A stretch of 64,000 bases of DNA, from the NCBI GenBank assembly GCA_029237915.1, contig JAQWHD010000040.1, positions 1 through 64,000 of the forward strand, read 5' to 3'. Shown here in pieces: positions 57,085 to 64,000 of this stretch (position 1 is its first letter; every line of letters begins with the position of its first letter). The stretch comes from Thalassotalea sp. Its GTDB lineage: Bacteria > Pseudomonadota > Gammaproteobacteria > Enterobacterales > Alteromonadaceae. The position numbers and the translations under genes are program-made. The notes under the pieces are model-generated. The model searched no databases. It was not told where the DNA came from and saw nothing but the letters and a program-made list of their open reading frames with translations.

Positions 57085-57447
57085 CTAGTTTGGAATGTCG
57101 TTCTCTTTTTTGCTATCACTTGCTGGCACATCAGTAGCAGCTGGAGCTTCTGCACTTTGTGTTTGTTCAGCAGCTGGTGCAGATAGATTTTCGAAATCAC
57201 TATTTTGTTTAGTTTGTTGTGTCGTTAAGTTACCTAAAATCAAACTAATAACGAAAAATGATACAGCAAAAATGGCAGTCGTTTTGGTCATAAAGTTAGC
57301 AGAGCCACCTGAACCAAAAACAGTAGCTGATGAACCAGCACCAAATGAAGCGCCCATATCAGCACCTTTACCTTGTTGAATTAAAATGAAACCAACTAAG
57401 ACTAATGCAACAATTAAATAAACAACGATTAAAACTTGATACAACAT
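57085..57447 (-). CDS. secG: Preprotein translocase subunit SecG
   Basis: Accessory subunit of the SecYEG channel. The 120 residues have two membrane helices (VLIVVYLIVALVLVGFILI and TKTTAIFAVSFFVISLILG) joined by the conserved QQGKGADMGASFGAGSSATVFGSGGSANFM loop, then an Ala/Pro-rich acidic tail. It lies 12 bp after tpiA and 13 bp before tRNA-Leu. Confidence 0.97.
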   Translation of the reverse strand: MLYQVLIVVYLIVALVLVGFILIQQGKGADMGASFGAGSSATVFGSGGSANFMTKTTAIFAVSFFVISLILGNLTTQQTKQNSDFENLSAPAAEQTQSAEAPAATDVPASDSKKENDIPN

Positions 57448-57459
57448 ACTTTTTAAATC

Positions 57460-58209
57460 CTATACTGCTAGGCAGATTTTTTTAAATTCTTCAATTTGTA
57501 AACTTGCACCGCCGATAAGACCACCGTCTATATCTGCTTGTGCAAATAATTCTTTGCTATTAGTTGCATTAACACTACCACCATATAACAGAGGTACTTG
57601 CTGTGCGACGTTAGCGTCAAAACTTGCTATGTAACTACGAATGTATTCGTGAGTCTCTTGAGCCATTTTTGTTGATGCTGTTTTACCTGTACCAATAGCC
57701 CAAACAGGCTCATAGGCAACAACAACATTTTTAAAACTTTCAATACCAATTTTTGCAATAACTGGAGCCAGTTGATAACTAAGTCTTAACTCAGTTTCAC
57801 CACTTTCTCGCTCTTCTTCAGTTTCACCAATACATAAGATTGGTTTTAAGCCACTTGCTAAAGCATAAGCAACTTTTTCAGCAACGATTTCTGAGCTATC
57901 TGCAAACATAGCTCGTCGTTCTGAATGCCCGAGAATTACGTATTGTACCTGCAAATCATTCAGCATTAAAGCTGAAATCTCACCTGTATAGGCACCTTTT
58001 TCATTTTCGTTTATATTTTGAGCACCACAGGCAAGTTGCGGGTGTTGCAAATTTGCTTGTATTGTTGATAAATAAGGAGCAGGAGGGCAAATAATTACTT
58101 GATGATTTTCTTTAAAAGTTTCATCGTTCAAACCTTTACACATTTCTATTGCTAGATCTAAGCTACCATTCATTTTCCAATTAGCGGCTACAATTGATTG
58201 TCTACTCAT
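57460..58209 (-). CDS. tpiA: Triosephosphate isomerase
   Basis: Interconverts glyceraldehyde-3-phosphate and dihydroxyacetone phosphate in glycolysis. The 249 residues carry VAANWKMNGS (with catalytic Lys), VILGHSERR (His), AYEPVWAIGTGKTAS (Glu) and LLYGGSVNATN (phosphate loop), and the family length is normal. It sits between glmM and secG, a common order in marine gammaproteobacteria. Confidence 0.98.
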   Translation of the reverse strand: MSRQSIVAANWKMNGSLDLAIEMCKGLNDETFKENHQVIICPPAPYLSTIQANLQHPQLACGAQNINENEKGAYTGEISALMLNDLQVQYVILGHSERRAMFADSSEIVAEKVAYALASGLKPILCIGETEEERESGETELRLSYQLAPVIAKIGIESFKNVVVAYEPVWAIGTGKTASTKMAQETHEYIRSYIASFDANVAQQVPLLYGGSVNATNSKELFAQADIDGGLIGGASLQIEEFKKICLAV

Positions 58210-58317
58210 GTTAATTCTCTTATTTAAACGGGCGAGATATTACCTGCGTTAAAAGCAAGATACAAGAAATTAAATAACTTGCCCGTTTATTTGATTATTT
58301 ATCGCTCAAATGTTCAA

Positions 58318-59655
58318 CTATTTAACCAGTTTCACTTTATCAGCTATCTTATTTGCTAAGGCTGTAACATTATCTAGTTCTGGACCTTCTACCATTACAC
58401 GGATCAATGGTTCAGTACCTGATTTACGTAATAATACTCGGCCTTTACCTGCAAGCTCGGCTTCAACTTCTTCAGCGCTTGCAATAACAGCTGCATCTAA
58501 TAATGGATCGTTTTCGCCACTAAATCTTACGTTAACTAATACCTGTGGCAACATGGTCATACCTTTACGTAATTTTGTTAAACTCTTTCCTGATTGACAC
58601 ATTGCTTCTAAGACGTTTAATGCAGCGACAATACCATCACCTGTTGAAGTACAGTTTAGGTTAATAACATGGCCAGAGTTTTCTGCACCAAGCTGCCAGC
58701 CTTTGGCTTTAAGTTGTTCCATAACATAGCGGTCACCAACTTTGGCACGAGTAAATTCAATGCCTAAGTCTTGCAGTGCTAATTCTAAGCCCATATTACT
58801 CATTAACGTGCCAACTACGCCGCCTTTCAGTTTGTTGTGGTACTGCGCATTTTTAGCAATCATAAAAATAATTTCATCGCCATCAACCACATCACCATTT
58901 TGGTCAACCATCATTAATCGGTCACCGTCACCATCAAGTGCAATACCTAAATCGGCTTGGTGCTCTAACACTAAGCGACAGATGTTTTTCATTGATGTAG
59001 CACCACAATCATCATTGATGTTTACGCCGTTTGGCGTACAAGCGAACTCAACAACTTCAGCGCCTAGCTCACGAAGGACTTTAGGGGCAATATGGTAAGT
59101 TGCACCATTGGCACAATCTAAAACAATTTTTAAGCCTTTAAGAGAGTATTCTGACGGAAAATTACTTTTACAAAACTCAATGTATCGCCCTGCTGCATCA
59201 TCAATGCGGTCAGCTTTTCCTAACTTGGCTGAATGAACGCAATCCATTTCTTCATCCATCATAGCTTCGATAGCGTGCTCAATGTCATCAGGTAATTTTT
59301 CACCTGAGGTTGAGAAAAACTTAATGCCGTTATCATAAAATGGGTTATGCGATGCACTAATAACGATCCCAGCTTCAGCGCGGAACGTTTTTGTTAAGTA
59401 CGCAACAGCTGGAGTCGGCATTGGCCCCATTAAGCCAATATCTATACCAGCAGCTGAAAAACCGGCTTCAAGAGCTGATTCAAGCATATAGCCAGAGATA
59501 CGAGTATCTTTACCTATTAATACTTTTTTTGTGCCTTGAGTGGCTAATACTTTACCTGCAGCCCAACCAAGCTTCATTACAAACTTAGGAGTTATTGGCG
59601 TTTTGCCAACTAATCCGCGTACACCATCGGTACCAAAATATTTTCTACTAGACAC
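58318..59655 (-). CDS. glmM: Phosphoglucosamine mutase
   Basis: Makes glucosamine-1-phosphate for peptidoglycan and LPS. The 445 residues show the catalytic serine motif [19 protein letters not shown] near residue 100, the metal loop [13 protein letters not shown], the sugar-binding GAENSGH and the phosphate-binding [15 protein letters not shown]. The start [14 protein letters not shown] is typical. It lies between folP and tpiA. Confidence 0.97.
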   Translation of the reverse strand: MSSRKYFGTDGVRGLVGKTPITPKFVMKLGWAAGKVLATQGTKKVLIGKDTRISGYMLESALEAGFSAAGIDIGLMGPMPTPAVAYLTKTFRAEAGIVISASHNPFYDNGIKFFSTSGEKLPDDIEHAIEAMMDEEMDCVHSAKLGKADRIDDAAGRYIEFCKSNFPSEYSLKGLKIVLDCANGATYHIAPKVLRELGAEVVEFACTPNGVNINDDCGATSMKNICRLVLEHQADLGIALDGDGDRLMMVDQNGDVVDGDEIIFMIAKNAQYHNKLKGGVVGTLMSNMGLELALQDLGIEFTRAKVGDRYVMEQLKAKGWQLGAENSGHVINLNCTSTGDGIVAALNVLEAMCQSGKSLTKLRKGMTMLPQVLVNVRFSGENDPLLDAAVIASAEEVEAELAGKGRVLLRKSGTEPLIRVMVEGPELDNVTALANKIADKVKLVK

Positions 59656-59703
59656 TTATCTTAACTCCATTTTATTGATTCTTTCAAAACGCTATACAGG
59701 AAA

Positions 59704-60552
59704 TTATAATCCATGTTTAAGCGTAGCATTTAATACTTTTAATGCATCGACGGTTTCTTTAACGTCATGCACTCGAATAATTTTAGCGCCATTAATGGTT
59801 GCTAACATCGCGGCAGATAAACTACCGGCAAGGCGCTCACTTACATCGCGCTGTAATAGATTCCCTATCATTGACTTGCGTGAGATACCGGCAAGTATAG
59901 GTAAACCTAATACTGATAATTCTTTTTGTCTAGCTAGCAACTCGTAGTTTTGCTCTAAGGTTTTGCCAAAGCCATAGCCTGGGTCTAAAATTAGGCGTTC
60001 TTTCGCTATCCCTACTTGCTCGCAGGCTGAAATTCTTTGCTCAAAAAACTCGATAATATCTGTTATCACGTCTTTATATTGAGGGTTGGCTTGCATGGTT
60101 CTTGGCATGCCTTGCATATGCATAAGGCAAATGGGCAAATTTGAGTTTGCAAGTTCCGCTAAACAACCATCGTTTTGTAGTGCTCGCACATCATTAATTA
60201 AACCAACACCAGCCGCTATGCCCGCCCCCATTACCTCTGATTTACTTGTATCTAAAGAAATCACTACGTCAAAGCGTTGTTTAATTGCTTCAATGATAGG
60301 AATTACTCTATCGAGTTCATCATTCAAACTTACGTCTTTAGCACCCGGCCTGGTGGACTCGCCGCCTATATCAATAATGGTTGCACCATCTTTAATCATG
60401 CTAGCCACTTGCGCTAGTGCATTATCAATTTGGGAAAATTTGCCACCATCGGAAAAAGAATCAGGGGTTACATTTAAAATGCCCATCACTTGTACATCTG
60501 CAAGGTCGAGTTGCTTGTCTGCAAATTGTATAAAATTAGAAGTGTGAGTCAT
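59704..60552 (-). CDS. folP: Dihydropteroate synthase
   Basis: Joins p-aminobenzoate and dihydropterin pyrophosphate in folate synthesis; target of sulfonamides. The 282 residues include VMGILNVTPDSFSDGGKF, IIDIGGESTRPGAKDV, RLILDPGYGFGKTLEQN, and AGISRKSMIGNLL. No sign of resistance insertions in the first loop. It lies directly upstream of glmM, as in E. coli. Confidence 0.97.
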   Translation of the reverse strand: MTHTSNFIQFADKQLDLADVQVMGILNVTPDSFSDGGKFSQIDNALAQVASMIKDGATIIDIGGESTRPGAKDVSLNDELDRVIPIIEAIKQRFDVVISLDTSKSEVMGAGIAAGVGLINDVRALQNDGCLAELANSNLPICLMHMQGMPRTMQANPQYKDVITDIIEFFEQRISACEQVGIAKERLILDPGYGFGKTLEQNYELLARQKELSVLGLPILAGISRKSMIGNLLQRDVSERLAGSLSAAMLATINGAKIIRVHDVKETVDALKVLNATLKHGL

Positions 60553-60675
60553 ATTTAGTAGAGACTTATGCGCTAAAAGCTATTGATTTATCGCAGTATT
60601 ATAGTGGATGAATGGCTATAAATATAGTGTTCGGCTAATAAAGTTAAACACTCTTTTACTAAAATTTAGCTATAA

Positions 60676-60698
60676 AAAAACCCGCTTAGCGGGTTTTT
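60676..60698 (-). terminator. Intrinsic terminator of ftsH
   Basis: AAAAACCCGC pairs with GCGGGTTTTT, short loop, T-runs on both strands, just after the ftsH stop. It separates ftsH from folP. Confidence 0.85.
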
Positions 60699-60712
60699 AA
60701 AAAATCTTTCAA

Positions 60713-62629
60713 TTAGCTAGCTGGAACATCGTCTGGCTTAGTTGAGTCTACTGATGGTTTTGAAGTACTACTTGGTGGAGTACTTGTTGTATCTTCATCG
60801 CCATAACCTTTAGGAGCTCTAACTTTAACACGTGCCATTAAGTCATCAATTTGATGAGCATCAATGGTTTCATACGTCATTAAACAATCTTTCATTGCAT
60901 GAAGTATATCCATGTTATCTTTGATCAAGTTTTCAGCACGAGTATAGTTGCGTTCAACGAATACACGTATTTCAGCATCGATCTCTTTAGCTGTCTCGTC
61001 TGACATATGTAATGATTTAGCTGAAGTGCGTCCCATGAACACCTCACCTTCTTCTTCAGCATACAGCATAGGTCCCATTTTTTCAGATAAGCCCCATTGT
61101 GTAACCATTTTACGAGCAATATCAGTAGCACGTTCAATATCATTTGAAGCACCCGTTGATACTTTTTCTGCACCGTAAATAACTTCTTCAGCAATACGGC
61201 CACCGTATAGTGATGAAATCATACTTTCTAAGTGTTGCTTAGTATGACTCACTCGGTCTTTCTCAGGTAAGTACATAGTTACACCTAGCGCACGGCCACG
61301 TGGAATAATACTTACTTTATAAACAGGGTCATGCTCAGGTACTAAACGACCAACAATGGCATGGCCTGCTTCATGATAAGCAGTCATGGCTTTTTCTTCT
61401 TCGCTCATAACCATAGAGCGACGCTCTGTACCCATAAGGATTTTATCTTTAGCTTTTTCAAACTCAACCATGCCGACAACACGACGGCTTGTACGGGCTG
61501 CAAATAGCGCAGCTTCGTTTACTAAGTTTGCTAAGTCAGCACCAGAGAAACCTGGTGTACCACGAGCAATTAAGTCAGGTTTAACGTCATCACCAAGAGG
61601 CACTTTACGCATGTGTACTTTTAAGATTTGTTCGCGACCACGGATATCTGGTAGACCAACAGTTACTTGACGGTCAAAACGACCAGGACGAAGTAATGCA
61701 GGATCTAATACGTCAGGACGGTTAGTTGCAGCAATAACGATAACGCCTTCATTACCTTCAAAACCATCCATTTCAACTAACATTTGGTTTAGAGTTTGTT
61801 CACGTTCATCATGACCGCCACCCATACCAGCGCCACGTTGGCGACCTACCGCATCAATCTCATCGATAAAGATGATACAAGGAGCAGATTTTTTCGCTTG
61901 TTCAAACATGTCACGTACACGAGATGCACCAACACCAACAAACATTTCCACAAAATCTGAACCGGAAATAGAGAAGAATGGTACTTTAGCTTCACCAGCA
62001 ATGGCTTTTGCTAATAATGTTTTACCTGTACCAGGTTGACCTACCATTAAAATACCAGATGGGATACGACCACCTAGTTTTTGGAATCTTGTCGGATCTT
62101 TTAAGTATTCAACTAACTCAGAAACTTCTTCTTTCGCTTCATCACAACCTGCAACATCAGCAAAAGTAGTTTTTATTTGATCATCACTAAGTAAACGTGC
62201 TTTTGACTTACCAAAGCTCATTGCACCTTTACCACCGCCACCTTGCATTTGGCGCATGAAGAAAATCCATATACCAATTAATAGCAACATCGGGAACCAG
62301 TTAATGAAAATGCTCGCTAGTAAGCTTTGCTCTTCTGGTGGAACACCTTTAACACTAACGTTATTCTTAATTAAGTCATCAAGTAATTTAGGGTCATATT
62401 GAGTAGGTATAAGTGTGGTAAAGCTTTGCCCATTACTTAGCGTACCTGTGATCACACCGTTACTTTCAATTTCAACTGCGCTAACTTGTTCTTGGTTAAC
62501 CTGATTAATGAAAGTTGTATAATCTAACTGGGAATCAGCTGTGTTACCGGGAGTAAAACTCTGGAATACTGACATTAAAACAATGGCTATTACTAACCAT
62601 AAAATAAGATTTTTTACCATATCGCTCAA
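60713..62629 (-). CDS. ftsH: ATP-dependent zinc metalloprotease FtsH
   Basis: Membrane-anchored AAA+ protease that degrades misassembled membrane proteins and regulators. The 638 residues have two N-terminal helices around a periplasmic domain, Walker A ([16 protein letters not shown]), Walker B ([11 protein letters not shown]), the second region of homology ([20 protein letters not shown]), and the protease site HEAGH in [13 protein letters not shown] Gln/Ser/Pro-rich tail ends the protein. It follows rlmE by about 80 bp. Confidence 0.98.
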   Translation of the reverse strand: MSDMVKNLILWLVIAIVLMSVFQSFTPGNTADSQLDYTTFINQVNQEQVSAVEIESNGVITGTLSNGQSFTTLIPTQYDPKLLDDLIKNNVSVKGVPPEEQSLLASIFINWFPMLLLIGIWIFFMRQMQGGGGKGAMSFGKSKARLLSDDQIKTTFADVAGCDEAKEEVSELVEYLKDPTRFQKLGGRIPSGILMVGQPGTGKTLLAKAIAGEAKVPFFSISGSDFVEMFVGVGASRVRDMFEQAKKSAPCIIFIDEIDAVGRQRGAGMGGGHDEREQTLNQMLVEMDGFEGNEGVIVIAATNRPDVLDPALLRPGRFDRQVTVGLPDIRGREQILKVHMRKVPLGDDVKPDLIARGTPGFSGADLANLVNEAALFAARTSRRVVGMVEFEKAKDKILMGTERRSMVMSEEEKAMTAYHEAGHAIVGRLVPEHDPVYKVSIIPRGRALGVTMYLPEKDRVSHTKQHLESMISSLYGGRIAEEVIYGAEKVSTGASNDIERATDIARKMVTQWGLSEKMGPMLYAEEEGEVFMGRTSAKSLHMSDETAKEIDAEIRVFVERNYTRAENLIKDNMDILHAMKDCLMTYETIDAHQIDDLMARVKVRAPKGYGDEDTTSTPPSSTSKPSVDSTKPDDVPAS

Positions 62630-62711
62630 TTTGAGAACCTCTATTTTAAAAATACTGCGATGACATTTGCTATACCTATTTAAGTATAGACATAAAACAA
62701 CATTAACTTTA

Positions 62712-63347
62712 CTACAGTTTGTAACCAGTAGCTACTATATATACTTCCCTTGAGCGTGCTCTGGAAGACTCTGGTTTTCTGGTTCTAACCGTACTGAAAC
62801 ATGCTTTTACATCTTTCATATATTGCTCAAACCCTTCTCCTTGAAAAACTTTTACAACAAAGCTGCCGTTTTTCTTTAAAACTTGATGACACATATCTAA
62901 CGCTAACTCGACCAAATACATATTTCTTGGTTGATCGGTAGCTTCGTTACCACTCATATTTTGCGCCATGTCAGATAAAACCACATCTACATTGCGACCA
63001 CCAATTTTACTTAATAAAGCTTCTAAGACATCATCTTCCCTGAAATCACCTTGTAAAAAAGCAACACCAGGTAATGGCTCCATAGGTAAAATATCACAAG
63101 CAACTACAATATCTTTATCGTTAAGTACTTTTACCGCGTATTCAGACCAACCACCAGGGGCTGCACCTAAATCGACGACATTCATACCAGGTTTAATTAT
63201 CTTGTCTTTATTGTTAATTTCTTCAATTTTAAAAACAGCACGCGAGCGTAAACCAAGTTTTTGCGCTTTTTTTACATATTCATCATCAAAATGCTCTTGC
63301 ATCCATCGATTTGAACTTACGGATCTGCCTTTTTTGGGATTTGACAT
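62712..63347 (-). CDS. rlmE: 23S rRNA (uridine-2'-O) methyltransferase RlmE
   Basis: Methylates 2'-O of U2552 in 23S rRNA. I start at the ATG at 63347 ([20 protein letters not shown]), colinear with E. coli RlmE; the longer GTG frame at 63380 lacks a ribosome site. The SAM motif is [17 protein letters not shown]. The Lys-Asp-Lys-Glu tetrad is seen in [34 protein letters not shown] and [12 protein letters not shown]. The 211 residues suit the family. It is divergent from yhbY and upstream of ftsH, as in E. coli. Confidence 0.96.
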   Translation of the reverse strand: MSNPKKGRSVSSNRWMQEHFDDEYVKKAQKLGLRSRAVFKIEEINNKDKIIKPGMNVVDLGAAPGGWSEYAVKVLNDKDIVVACDILPMEPLPGVAFLQGDFREDDVLEALLSKIGGRNVDVVLSDMAQNMSGNEATDQPRNMYLVELALDMCHQVLKKNGSFVVKVFQGEGFEQYMKDVKACFSTVRTRKPESSRARSREVYIVATGYKL

Positions 63348-63432
63348 AATATTTTTTAGATTTAAATTAGTATTAATCACAAGATGGCGTTAAAATGTCT
63401 AGAATTCAAGTAACTTAAACGAAATTTTTTAA

Positions 63433-63729
63433 ATGAATCTATCAAACAAACAAATTCAACACCTTAAAGGCTTAGCTCATTCCCTAAAACCAGTAGTGTT
63501 ATTAGGCAATAATGGCTTAACAGAAGCAGTAGTAGCAGAAATAGACTACGCGTTAAACCACCATGAGTTGATTAAAGTTAAAATTCCTACAGATGACAGA
63601 GAAGTTAAACAACTTATCGTTGACGCTATTGTAAGAGAAACTAAATCAACTAAAGTACAAACAATTGGTAAAACTTTAGTAATTTACCGAGAATCTGCGG
63701 AAAGAAAAATTTCTATCCCTAAGATTTAA
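63433..63729 (+). CDS. yhbY: CRM-domain RNA-binding protein YhbY
   Basis: 98 residues forming a single CRM domain: MNLSNKQIQHLKGLAHSLKPVVLLGNNGLTEAVVAEIDYALNHHELIKVKI, with the GxxG-like loop LGNNGLT. It associates with pre-50S particles in E. coli. It diverges from rlmE, the conserved arrangement. It has its own terminator. Confidence 0.95.
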   Translation: MNLSNKQIQHLKGLAHSLKPVVLLGNNGLTEAVVAEIDYALNHHELIKVKIPTDDREVKQLIVDAIVRETKSTKVQTIGKTLVIYRESAERKISIPKI

Positions 63730-63769
63730 TATCTATGCTTTTAGCTTGCTGAATTTATAAATTTTAATT

Positions 63770-63794
63770 AAAGCACCTTTTAGGTGCTTTTTTA
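63770..63794 (+). terminator. Intrinsic terminator of yhbY
   Basis: AAAGCACCT pairs with AGGTGCTTT, followed by T-run, about 40 bp after the yhbY stop. Confidence 0.85.
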
Positions 63795-63899
63795 ATGCCT
63801 AAATATACGTAGCTACTTAGGTTTTGTCTGGCACTGAAAACCTGTGTCTGTATCTTCTTCTTACTAATATGACCCTAAGAGATTAACTTTAATTTCAAA

Positions 63900-64000
63900 T
63901 CAAATGCTCTGGTAATAATTTACACCATCAACTTCGTTCACCGACAACTTACCTTTCACCCTTAAATAATTAATACAGGCTAACGCTTCACCGTACGCCA
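63900..64000 (-). CDS. C-terminal end of an unidentified protein (partial, cut by the window edge)
   Basis: The minus strand stays open from the edge to a TGA at 63900-63902, coding 32 residues: AYGEALACINYLRVKGKLSV, then NEVDGVNYYQSI. The pattern (helix, turn with GKLSV, then a short strand) is like the winged-helix tail of MBL-fold hydrolases, but the segment is too short to identify. Convergent with yhbY. Confidence 0.55.
   Translation of the reverse strand, partial: AYGEALACINYLRVKGKLSVNEVDGVNYYQSI

Overview
The window is a stretch of AT-rich chromosome from a marine gammaproteobacterium. Gene order, protein similarity and the intergenic palindromes suggest the Alteromonadales, most like Colwellia or Thalassotalea; this placement comes from recognition, not from a search. 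Most of it is core housekeeping DNA, with one accessory block of sulfatases and glycoside hydrolases.

1-9.3 kb: TCA-cycle cluster. On the minus strand run sdhC-sdhD-sdhA-sdhB, sucA and a truncated sucB carrying two lipoyl domains; gltA diverges on the plus strand. 9.4-21.5 kb: a stand-alone receiver/histidine-kinase protein, a lipoprotein adaptor with two tandem RND pumps, an ABC-2 exporter pair, and tcdA. 21.6-30.6 kb: a small periplasmic protein, dbpA, a RecQ-family helicase, a HutD/Ves protein, an acyl-CoA thioesterase, a cold-shock gene with a long leader, a LysR regulator bracketed by a perfect 26-bp inverted repeat, and a cysteine desulfurase-SufE fusion. A 58-codon gene at 30768-30944 lies divergent from the fusion. 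31-33.5 kb: a secreted TPR/HExxH metalloprotease-like protein and an NlpI-type lipoprotein.

33.6-42.6 kb and 57-63.7 kb are two halves of the translation/cell-envelope super-operon known from Escherichia coli (yhbY, rlmE-ftsH-folP-glmM-(tpiA)-secG-tRNA-Leu(GAG), then rimP-nusA-infB-rbfA-truB-rpsO-pnp-nlpI). Here the halves are separated by about 14 kb (42.9-57 kb) holding an alpha/beta hydrolase, a DUF4105 protein, a DUF3015 protein, four sulfatases, a GH97 enzyme and a GH10 lipoprotein. The carbohydrate genes look like part of a system for degrading a sulfated marine polysaccharide: sulfatases remove sulfate esters, GH10 cuts a xylan-like backbone, and GH97 removes alpha-linked sugars. No transporter, SusCD pair or sulfatase-maturating enzyme lies in the window.

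The most striking non-coding structure is on the island side of tRNA-Leu(GAG). Five 77-bp tandem units each carry a degenerate copy of the tRNA 3' end (T-loop and CCA end) and an intrinsic-terminator-like hairpin, an arrangement that recalls the rtT repeats after E. coli tyrT. Other non-coding features are REP-like hairpins with a shared GTCAGA core, a degenerate fold-back element, and a long rimP leader with two terminator-like hairpins. Several true starts are non-ATG (sdhC, sdhA, pnp and the kinase on GTG; rimP on TTG).
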